Shown piece by piece: positions 16,017 through 22,671 of a stretch of DNA of 29,331 bases. The DNA comes from Candidatus Cibiobacter qucibialis (GTDB taxonomy: Bacteria; Bacillota; Clostridia; Oscillospirales; Ruminococcaceae), in NCBI GenBank assembly GCA_004000625.1, contig SAUS01000034.1, forward strand, positions 1 through 29,331, read 5' to 3'. A program made the position numbers and the translations under genes. The notes under the pieces were generated by a model. It had not been told where the DNA came from, ran no database searches, and saw nothing but the letters and a program-made list of their open reading frames with translations. Position 1 is the first letter of the stretch. Each line of letters starts with the position of its first letter.

Positions 16017-16044
16017 CTTATATCTTACACCAAATTTAGGGCAA
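16017..16044 (-). promoter_or_regulatory. Possible MATE promoter with -35 supplied by the MITE end
   Basis: On the minus strand TTGCCC (16039-16044), which is the terminal sequence of copy C, lies 16 bp before TATAAG (16017-16022). The match is moderate and this is a prediction only. Confidence 0.3.
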
Positions 16045-16212
16045 TACCGCATAATTCTAAGTGCCGATACGGCGAGCGAGGTGCGGCAGATGCTAAGCCA
16101 AAAGCGCAGATAATACTGGATGTATTATCGAGCATTTTGGCAACGCAGATGCCGTGCCGCAGCCGCCGAAGCGGTGCTTAAGCCGTAAGGCGGGAATTGT
16201 GCGGTGTTGCCT
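16039..16212 (+). mobile_element. MITE-like element, copy C (complete, 174 bp)
   Basis: It has the same length, ends and central hairpin as copy B, with four substitutions. TA flanks both sides (16037-16038, 16213-16214). It lies between the 5' end of the MATE gene and the 3' end of the YczE-like gene. No transposase is present in the window, so it would need one supplied in trans. Confidence 0.87.
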
Positions 16213-16228
16213 TAGATAAAATGCCATT

Positions 16229-16270
16229 AAACAACCAAAAGCAGCGGCAAGCCAAAGCTGCCGCCGCTGC
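16229..16270 (-). terminator. Terminator of the YczE-like gene
   Basis: GCAGCGGC/GCCGCTGC (16241-16248 with 16263-16270), with an inner AGC/GCT, is followed on the minus strand by TTTTGGTTGTTT. It lies 29 bp after the stop codon. Confidence 0.75.
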
Positions 16271-16298
16271 AAAATTATGATTGCGCCGCTGGTAAATA

Positions 16299-16934
16299 TT
16301 ATGCCTGCCGCCCGGTTGGAACATATTGCAACACGTTTTCGGAAACATGGGTGTTGAAAAACTGGATCAGCGGTCCCAGGCAGAACGCACAGATCAGGGT
16401 GCCCAGCCCCAGCAGCCCGCCCAGCAAAAAAGCCAGTAATGCGCACAGCGTATCCGTAAAAAGGCGGCAGCAGAAATAGGGGAGTGGCGTGTGGTCCCGC
16501 AGGCCCAGCGCCAGGTAATCATACGGGGCAACCCCCAAATCGGAGGTCTGGTGCAGCGAAATGCCAAGTGAGGTGCACACCACCGCTGCAGCCACCCACG
16601 GCAGCTGTGCGGGCAGGGTAGCGGCCTGTGCAAAATGCGCAGTGAGGAAATCATAGAAAAACGTGATGATAAACCCACAGCAAACGGCATTTGCAACGGT
16701 GCCAAAGCCGACATATCTGCGGCCCCAAATCATCTGCATCGTGAAAAATACCGCGTTATAAATCAGGTTCTGTACGCCAAGGGTCAGCCCGGCAAGCTCC
16801 GCAGAGCGGATGGTGAGCGCGTTGAAAGGGTCGTTGCCCAGATGGGCAAACTTGAAAAGGGCAACACCAAGGCTGATGATCACAATGCCCACCAGCATAC
16901 CGGCCACGCGCCGGAAGGTGACATGCTGTTCCAT
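16299..16934 (-). CDS. YczE/YitT-like integral membrane protein
   Basis: This 211-aa protein has about five to six membrane helices. Its text GVALFKFAHLGNDPFNALTIRSAELAGLTLG near the N-terminus and SLGISLHQTSDLGVAPYDYLALGL in the middle fits the COG2364 (YczE) family, where repeated G.DP and GVAPYD motifs start each half. Its biochemical function is not established. The ATG at 16934 is preferred because GGAG lies seven nt upstream; an ATG two codons earlier is only one base from it. It is monocistronic with its own terminator and diverges from the aminotransferase gene. Confidence 0.75.
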   Translation of the reverse strand: MEQHVTFRRVAGMLVGIVIISLGVALFKFAHLGNDPFNALTIRSAELAGLTLGVQNLIYNAVFFTMQMIWGRRYVGFGTVANAVCCGFIITFFYDFLTAHFAQAATLPAQLPWVAAAVVCTSLGISLHQTSDLGVAPYDYLALGLRDHTPLPYFCCRLFTDTLCALLAFLLGGLLGLGTLICAFCLGPLIQFFNTHVSENVLQYVPTGRQA

Positions 16935-17132
16935 AACCATACTCCAGTTGTGCTGCCCGGCCGGACAAAAGTTGAGCTCATGAATAAATATGCGTACAAC
17001 TTATTACAACAAAAGTGTAACATGTCCACGCTGAAAGGTCAATATAGAAATCTGTGGCTGGTTATCCATTCTTCTTTACCTGCTTTTGGGCCAAAAACCG
17101 CCTGCTTTTTGTGGGAAAAATTTCAAAACTGC

Positions 17133-17161
17133 TTGTATATTGTGGCCGTTTCGTTTATACT
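17133..17161 (+). promoter_or_regulatory. Promoter of the aminotransferase gene
   Basis: TTGTAT (17133-17138), 17-bp spacer, TATACT (17156-17161). The predicted start near 17168 gives a leader of about 115 nt. The leader holds a 7-bp perfect hairpin TGTATGC/GCATACA (17181-17199). In the remaining divergent gap (16935-17132) no convincing promoter for the YczE-like gene was found. Confidence 0.65.
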
Positions 17162-17283
17162 AATATGTATGTCTGAAAACTGTATGCTCTGTGCATACAA
17201 GCGGACACAAGAGGGAAACGTACTTGGACCTGCCCTGTGCGCGTGCAGCACCATGGCAGCCCACGATCTAAGGGGAAATGATT

Positions 17284-18558
17284 ATGGCAAATTATTTTGA
17301 AATGTCCAAAGACCAGCTCCGTGCAGAAAAGGCTGCGCTGGAACAATCCTATGCCGAGTTCAAGGCCAAGGGCCTTAAGCTCAACATGGCCCGCGGTAAA
17401 CCAGGCCCTCATCAGATGGACCTGGCCATGGATCTGCTGAAAATGAGTGACTATACCACCGAGAATGGCTATGATGCCCGCAATTATGGCAACTTGGAAG
17501 GTTTGGAAGAAGCCCGCGCCCTGTTTGGCGATGTGATGGGCGTTAAGTCCAGCGAGGTTTTTGTGGGCGGCAACTCCAGCCTGCAGCTGATGTACAACCT
17601 TATCAGCATGGGTCATACCTTTGGCTTCCCGGAATCCCCCTGCCCGTGGTCCCAGGTGGAGCACCGCAAGTTCCTCTGCCCGGCCCCCGGCTATGACCGC
17701 CATTTCAAAATCACCGAGGAGTTTGGCTTTGAGCTGATCACGATCCCCATGACGCCGGACGGCCCCGATATGGATATGGTGGAAAAGCTGGTTGCCGAAG
17801 ACGACACCATCAAGGGCATCTGGTGCGTACCGCAGTACTCCAACCCCGATGGCTATGTCTACAGCGATGAAACCATCCGCCGCTTTGCATCCATGAAGAC
17901 CGCTGCCCCGGATTTCAAGATTTTCTGGGACGAAGCTTACATTGTCCACCACTTGACCGATGAAATCATCGAGACCCCGGTGCTGCTGAATGAAAGCAAG
18001 CAGTATGGCACCGAGGACCGCGTTTTCATGTTCACCTCTACCAGCAAGATCACCTTCCCCGGCGCTGGTGTTTCTGCCCTGGCATGCAGTGAAAAATCTT
18101 TGGCTTATATCTGCAAGCGCTTCTCTGTCATGATCATCAGCTATGACAAGATGAACCAGCTGCGCCATGTCCGCTTCCTGAAGAACAAGGACGGCGTGCT
18201 GCAGCATATGGCCAAGCATCGCCGCCGCCTGGTGCCCTGCTTTGACGCAGTCAAAACCACCTTTGCCCATGAGCTGACCCCCTGCGGCGATATCGCCCAC
18301 TGGACCAATCCCAAAGGCGGATACTTCATCAGCCTGTATGTCATGCCCGGCTGTGCCAAGCGTGTAGCCCAGCTCTGCAAGGACTGCGGCCTGACCCTGA
18401 CCGGCGCCGGCGCAGCGTTCCCTTATGGCATTGACCCGCAGGATTCCCACCTGCGCATTGCCCCCACTTACCCCAGCCTGTCTGAGGTAGAAACCGCATC
18501 CATGCTGCTCACCGTCTGCGTGCGCCTGGCTGTGGTCGAAAAGCTGCTGGCAGAATAA
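17284..18558 (+). CDS. Class I/II PLP aminotransferase (aspartate aminotransferase-like subgroup)
   Basis: The 424-aa product matches the long aminotransferase subgroup typified by Corynebacterium AspT (Pfam Asp_aminotransf, PF12897). YSNPDGYVYSD (about 185-195) gives the NPDG motif, WDEAYIVHH (215-223) gives Asp216, which contacts the PLP ring, and STSKITFPGAG gives the Schiff-base Lys255. LRIAPTYPS near the C-terminus carries the carboxylate-binding Arg. The reaction is probably aspartate + 2-oxoglutarate to oxaloacetate + glutamate, but related proteins have other amino acid substrates. The ATG at 17284 has AGGGGA seven nt upstream; the ATG at 17278 is too close to it. It is separated from secDF by 190 bp with hairpins. 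Confidence 0.88.
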   Translation: MANYFEMSKDQLRAEKAALEQSYAEFKAKGLKLNMARGKPGPHQMDLAMDLLKMSDYTTENGYDARNYGNLEGLEEARALFGDVMGVKSSEVFVGGNSSLQLMYNLISMGHTFGFPESPCPWSQVEHRKFLCPAPGYDRHFKITEEFGFELITIPMTPDGPDMDMVEKLVAEDDTIKGIWCVPQYSNPDGYVYSDETIRRFASMKTAAPDFKIFWDEAYIVHHLTDEIIETPVLLNESKQYGTEDRVFMFTSTSKITFPGAGVSALACSEKSLAYICKRFSVMIISYDKMNQLRHVRFLKNKDGVLQHMAKHRRRLVPCFDAVKTTFAHELTPCGDIAHWTNPKGGYFISLYVMPGCAKRVAQLCKDCGLTLTGAGAAFPYGIDPQDSHLRIAPTYPSLSEVETASMLLTVCVRLAVVEKLLAE

Positions 18559-18585
18559 AATAAGCAGCCATCCTACATAGTTAAA

Positions 18586-18660
18586 ACAGGTACGCCCGGT
18601 TTTCCCGGCCGGGTGCGCCTGTAAAAAGGGAAAAAGCCGCCTGCTTTCCGGCAGGCGGCT
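18586..18660 (-). terminator. Tandem hairpins with T-tracts on the minus strand
   Basis: Hairpin 1 (18586-18622) pairs ACAGG..CCCGG with CCGGG..CCTGT. Hairpin 2 (18635-18660) is a perfect ten-pair stem AGCCGCCTGC/GCAGGCGGCT. The A-runs lie to the left of each hairpin, so the U-tracts would form on minus-strand RNA. No minus-strand gene lies closer than DUF4363 (21564). They could also end the aminotransferase message without U-tracts or form part of a secDF leader. Confidence 0.45.
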
Positions 18661-18750
18661 GCTTCCCTGCATGGCGGTGTGCGGCAACGCGCATACGCCG
18701 GTAATAAAACCCCGCCCGTGCCGGTGCGCGGGCAATGTTTGGAGGTACAT

Positions 18751-21069
18751 ATGAATAAGAGAGGGAAGTCGTGGCATCTGATTGTCACGGCGCTGCTGAT
18801 CGTCGTGTTCTCGTTTACCGCCCTGTTCGGCGTGAGCTACACATACGGCGATACCAAGAACGTCTACATCAAGGGCGCGGAGGATATCCGCTTCGGTATC
18901 GACATCCGCGGCGGCGTGGACGTGACGTTCATGCCGGCTGACGGTGTGGAAGCCACCGATGACCAGATGACCGCGGCCAAAACCGTCATCGAAGACCGTC
19001 TGGTCGGCCTTGGCATTACCGACTATGAGGATTATGTGGACTATAACAAGGACCGCATCATCGTCCGTTTCCCCTGGAAAACCGGCGAAACCGACTTTAA
19101 TCCCCAGACCGCCATTGACGAGATCGGCACCACCGCCGAGATGGTGTTCCGCAAGGGCTCTACTGCCGACGGCGAAGAGATCCTGAGCGGTGACGATGTG
19201 ACGTCCGCAACCGCAGGCTACAACCAGGAGAACGGTTATGTTGTTCAGCTGCAGTTCAGCGCTGACGGTGCCAAAAAGTTTGCTGAGGCCACCACCGAGC
19301 TGGCAGCCCAGTCCAACGGCACCATCTCTATCTGGCTGGACGGCGAGAACATCTCCACCGCTACCGTCAAGACTGCCATCACGGACGGCAACGCTGTGAT
19401 CGAAGGTTCTTTCACCCAGGACCAGGTCACCGCGCTGGCAAACCAGATTAACTCCGGTTCTCTGCCTTTTGCCCTCTCGGCCGAAAGCTTCTCCACCATC
19501 AGCCCCACCCTGGGCGCTAAGAGCCTGGATGTGATGGTGCTGGCCGGCATCATTGCCTTTGCCTTTGTGGCTCTGCTCATGATCGTGCGTTACCGTCTGC
19601 CCGGTACCATTGCGGTCATCTCTCTGTTTGGCCAGGTTGCCGCCACGCTGGCATTTGTTTCCGGTTACTTCACCGTGTTCAATGGCTCCACGCTGACCCT
19701 GCCCGGTATCGCCGGTATCATCCTTGGTATCGGTATGGGCGTTGACGCCAACGTTATCACCGCTGAGCGCATCAAAGAAGAGCTTGGCAACGGCAAAACG
19801 CTGGATGGCGCTATCGCCAGCGGCTTCAAGATGGGCCTGACCCCCATCATTGACGGCAACGTGACCATCGTCATCGTTGCAGCCCTGCTGATGGGTGCTT
19901 TTGGCCCCACCGATGGCTTCTGGGGCAAGGTGTTCAACCCCATCTTCTTCATGTTTGGTCCTTCCACGGCTGGCAGTATCTACTCTTTCGGCTTCACGCT
20001 GCTCACCAGTGTTCTGCTCAACTTTGTCTTTGGCGTGTTTGCAACCCGCATTATGATCCGTGGTGCATCCCGCTGCAAGGTGTTCCGCAACCCCGTTCTG
20101 TATGGCGGTTCCAAGGATGGCAAAAAGACTTACAAGTGCCCCAACATCAACTTTGTCGGCAACCGCAAGAAGTTCTACACCTTCTCCGGCGTTCTGGTTG
20201 CCGTGGTGCTGGTGTTCAGCTTTGTCTTCGGCGTTACCATGGATATCGAGTTCAAGGGTGGCGCTATGGTTACCGTTGGCTACCAGGGCGATGTTGACCT
20301 GAACAATGTCAAGCAGACGGTAGCCGCCGAGCTGGGCCAGAGCAACTTGACCGTACAGACTGGCACTGATGTTTCCGGTGCACAGACCCTGACCATCAAC
20401 CTGCCCGGCAGCGAGACCCTTTCCACCGAGCAGCTGGACAGCATGATCGAAACCCTGAACACCACCTACCCGGACAACCAGTTTGTCCAGCAGGAAGTCA
20501 GCAACGTCAACCCCACCATCGGCAACGAGTTCCTGGCCAAGAGCGTTGTGGCTGTTGTGGCTGCCTGCGTGCTGATTTTGGTGTACGTTGCCGTGCGTTT
20601 CCGCCGCATTGGCGGCTGGTCCGCCGGTGCCATGGCAATCGTTGCTTTGCTGCACGATATGTTTGTTGTGTACGGCGTCTTTGTTCTGCTGCGCATTCCC
20701 CTCAACGGCAACTTTATTGCAGCTATGCTTACCATTCTGGGCTACTCCATCAACGATACCGTTGTTATCTATGACCGTATCCGCGAGAACACCGGCCTTT
20801 ACGGCAAAAAGATGTCCCTGCCGGAGCTGGTCAACCTGTCCATCAACCAGAGCTTTGGCCGTTCCATGATGACCAGTATCACCACCTGCATTGCACTGGC
20901 AATCGTCTGCGTGGTGTCCATCATCTTCAAGCTGGACAGCATCTTCACCTTTGCGGTGCCGCTGCTGTTTGGCATGGTCAGCGGTGTTTACAGCACCATG
21001 TGTATTGCAACCCAGCTGTGGGTCAGCTATAAGACCCGCAAGGCTGCCCCCGCCCCCAAGAAAGCGTAA
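18751..21069 (+). CDS. secDF: SecDF fusion, Sec translocon accessory protein
   Basis: SecDF uses the proton gradient to help pull proteins through SecYEG. At 772 aa this is a SecD and SecF fusion. Helix 1 lies at about 9-31, then the SecD signature GIDIRGGVDVTF (about 50-61), the periplasmic-side P1 domain, and SecD helices from about 265 containing GMGVDANVITAERIKEE (about 329). SecF begins near 461 with NFVGNRKKFYTFSG and MDIEFKGGAM (about 497), and ends with helices containing NDTVVIYDRIREN (about 668). The ATG at 18751 has GGAGG five nt upstream. nrdR follows after 18 bp, so the two are cotranscribed. The tail APAPKKA is short. Confidence 0.96.
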   Translation: MNKRGKSWHLIVTALLIVVFSFTALFGVSYTYGDTKNVYIKGAEDIRFGIDIRGGVDVTFMPADGVEATDDQMTAAKTVIEDRLVGLGITDYEDYVDYNKDRIIVRFPWKTGETDFNPQTAIDEIGTTAEMVFRKGSTADGEEILSGDDVTSATAGYNQENGYVVQLQFSADGAKKFAEATTELAAQSNGTISIWLDGENISTATVKTAITDGNAVIEGSFTQDQVTALANQINSGSLPFALSAESFSTISPTLGAKSLDVMVLAGIIAFAFVALLMIVRYRLPGTIAVISLFGQVAATLAFVSGYFTVFNGSTLTLPGIAGIILGIGMGVDANVITAERIKEELGNGKTLDGAIASGFKMGLTPIIDGNVTIVIVAALLMGAFGPTDGFWGKVFNPIFFMFGPSTAGSIYSFGFTLLTSVLLNFVFGVFATRIMIRGASRCKVFRNPVLYGGSKDGKKTYKCPNINFVGNRKKFYTFSGVLVAVVLVFSFVFGVTMDIEFKGGAMVTVGYQGDVDLNNVKQTVAAELGQSNLTVQTGTDVSGAQTLTINLPGSETLSTEQLDSMIETLNTTYPDNQFVQQEVSNVNPTIGNEFLAKSVVAVVAACVLILVYVAVRFRRIGGWSAGAMAIVALLHDMFVVYGVFVLLRIPLNGNFIAAMLTILGYSINDTVVIYDRIRENTGLYGKKMSLPELVNLSINQSFGRSMMTSITTCIALAIVCVVSIIFKLDSIFTFAVPLLFGMVSGVYSTMCIATQLWVSYKTRKAAPAPKKA

Positions 21070-21087
21070 ACCAGGAGGAACTTTGCT

Positions 21088-21567
21088 ATGCGTTGCCCGT
21101 ACTGCGGTGCCGATGATTCCAAGGTAATTGATTCGCGCCCCACGGAGGACGGAGAAAAGATCCGCCGCCGCCGCGAGTGCCTTTCCTGCAAAAAACGCTT
21201 TACCACCTATGAGATCGTGGAAACTGTGCCCCTGATGGTCATCAAAAAAGACCGTTCGCGTGAAGTGTTCGACCGCCAGAAACTGCTCAACGGCATGCTG
21301 CGCGCCTGCGAAAAGCGCCCTGTCAGCTATGAGCAGCTGGATGCCGCCGTCAGCCGCATTGAACAGGTGCTGCTGAACTCTTACGACAGGGAAGTGACCT
21401 CCGTCTATATTGGGGACCTTGCCATGGAGCAGCTGAAAAAGATGGACGACGTTGCCTATGTGCGCTTTGCTTCCGTCTACCGCCAGTTCAGCGATGTCAA
21501 CACCTTTATGGATGAGCTGAAAGACATGCTGGATTCCCGCGCCAAAAACGGCGGCATGCAGGGCTAA
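21088..21567 (+). CDS. nrdR: Transcriptional repressor NrdR
   Basis: NrdR senses ATP/dATP and represses ribonucleotide reductase genes. The 159-aa product has the N-terminal zinc ribbon with Cys3, Cys6, Cys31 and Cys34 and the RRRRECLSCKKRFTTYE block, then an ATP-cone domain (about 49-139) including VIKKDRSREVFDRQKL. AGGAGG lies nine nt before the ATG. It sits 18 bp after secDF. Its stop codon overlaps the stop of the convergent DUF4363 gene, and no terminator lies directly behind it. Confidence 0.97.
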   Translation: MRCPYCGADDSKVIDSRPTEDGEKIRRRRECLSCKKRFTTYEIVETVPLMVIKKDRSREVFDRQKLLNGMLRACEKRPVSYEQLDAAVSRIEQVLLNSYDREVTSVYIGDLAMEQLKKMDDVAYVRFASVYRQFSDVNTFMDELKDMLDSRAKNGGMQG

Positions 21568-21932
21568 AATGTGCCCGTAAAGCACTGCTCCAGCTGGTCG
21601 ATCTGCGCCAGCACCCGTGCAGCTTCCACCGCAAGGTCGGCCTGGTTTTCCGGGTTGGCATACTGCGGCAAAACCGCCATGGTTTCGTTCATGCGATCCA
21701 GCGCGTTGCGGCGCACCAGCAGCCCCAGCTTTTTGCTGGCCTGCCTTGCACTGTGCGCGGCCTGCCGGAAAGCCTGCTGCGCCTGCGGGTACTGCTGCGT
21801 CAGTGTCTGCGCATAAGCGCTTTGCACCTGGGCGCGCAGGCTGCCCGCAGTGGCGCTTACATACTGTTTGCAGCCAAGCAGCACCGCCGCCAGCAGGACC
21901 AGAATGGCGATGGCATACCAGTTGCGCTTCAT
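21564..21932 (-). CDS. DUF4363 family membrane-anchored protein
   Basis: The 122-aa product has one N-terminal hydrophobic helix (about 6-20), ending in LLGC, and then an alanine/glutamine-rich, probably helical ectodomain. This fits DUF4363, small proteins commonly encoded next to DUF421 genes in Clostridia; the function is unknown. Its ATG directly follows the DUF421 stop (TGAATG), so the two form an operon and are probably translationally coupled. Its stop overlaps the nrdR stop tail to tail. Cys21 could be a lipidation site, but the -2 Leu is unusual, so a transmembrane anchor is equally possible. Confidence 0.75.
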   Translation of the reverse strand: MKRNWYAIAILVLLAAVLLGCKQYVSATAGSLRAQVQSAYAQTLTQQYPQAQQAFRQAAHSARQASKKLGLLVRRNALDRMNETMAVLPQYANPENQADLAVEAARVLAQIDQLEQCFTGTF

Positions 21933-22604
21933 TCAAAAACCACCTGTACTTTCCGGTTTTTCAGACCGCCCGTTCTGGGCGGTCTTTTTTTGTATCACAA
22001 CGCAGCTTTCCTTATTGCCAAGGTAAGCCAGTACCTCTGCCCGCCGCATCCCGCGCCTGGCAAGGTCGGTATCCAGCCAGGCTTCATTGCGCCCCAGCTG
22101 GGCCAGATTTTCGGGGTAAACTTCCTGGTCTACCAACAGCGGCAGCAGCGGGCTGTCGTCCGCCACTTTTTGCGCGGCGCTGATGCTCCCGCTGGGCTCC
22201 ACCACACCCCATACTACCTGCCGCGGGTCAAAAATATCCTTGCCGCGCAGCGCTTCCATCAGATCGCCCGGCGTCATGCGCAGATGCCGCAGTGCATCCT
22301 GCCGGATCTGCCCATCCTGGATTACCGTCACCGGTCTCCCAAACAGCAGCGCCGCATAGCCGGGCAGGTAATAGGCGGCGGTTGAGTTCAATATTTCCAG
22401 CGCCGCAATCAATAAAATCGGCACCAGGCTGGAAAGCAGCGGCAGATCCGGCTCATCAATGCAGATGGAGGCAACATTGGAAATCATGAACGTTGTTACC
22501 AACTCGGATGGCTGCAATTCCCCCAGCTGCCGCTTGCCCATCAGCCGCATGGCAAAAATAACCACAGCATAAATAATTACGGTATGCAAAACCGATGCAA
22601 GCAT
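21933..22604 (-). CDS. DUF421 (YetF-like) membrane protein
   Basis: The 223-aa product has three N-terminal membrane helices with the DUF421 signature MGKRQLGELQPSELVTTFMI (about 22-41), and then a soluble YetF-type domain with RPVTVIQDGQI (about 90-100). DUF421 proteins in Bacillus spores (YetF/2Duf type) have been tied to inner spore membrane properties and wet-heat resistance. The divergent ger operon 67 bp away makes a spore role plausible here, as inference. GGAGG lies seven nt before the ATG. The last residues (KKTAQNGRSEKPESTGGF) are encoded by a hairpin that reads as a terminator on the opposite strand. Confidence 0.85.
   Translation of the reverse strand: MLASVLHTVIIYAVVIFAMRLMGKRQLGELQPSELVTTFMISNVASICIDEPDLPLLSSLVPILLIAALEILNSTAAYYLPGYAALLFGRPVTVIQDGQIRQDALRHLRMTPGDLMEALRGKDIFDPRQVVWGVVEPSGSISAAQKVADDSPLLPLLVDQEVYPENLAQLGRNEAWLDTDLARRGMRRAEVLAYLGNKESCVVIQKKTAQNGRSEKPESTGGF
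21963..21991 (+). terminator. Plus-strand terminator inside the DUF421 3' coding end
   Basis: A perfect nine-pair stem AGACCGCCC/GGGCGGTCT (21963-21971 with 21977-21985) with loop GTTCT is followed by seven Ts on the plus strand. It is the first convincing terminator after nrdR, about 400 bp past its stop. It would end the secDF-nrdR message after it has run antisense through DUF4363. Confidence 0.8.
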
Positions 22605-22671
22605 AAAAACACCTCCTGCGTTTATCCCTGCCGTTTTTGGGTCACACTGAACAGCAAGGGAAGGTGATTAC

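Noticed and set aside
14406..16212. Composite transposon carrying the MATE gene with its own transposase
   Set aside because: No transposase or fragment is present between the repeats; only MITE-like ends are seen, so true composite mobility is unproven.
17155..21936. A 1593-codon open frame on the minus strand across the aminotransferase, secDF and nrdR
   Set aside because: It runs antisense through three well-identified genes and their gaps, has no ribosome binding site or recognisable domain, and its His/Gly/Asn-rich text is typical of antisense frames in GC-rich biased codon usage.
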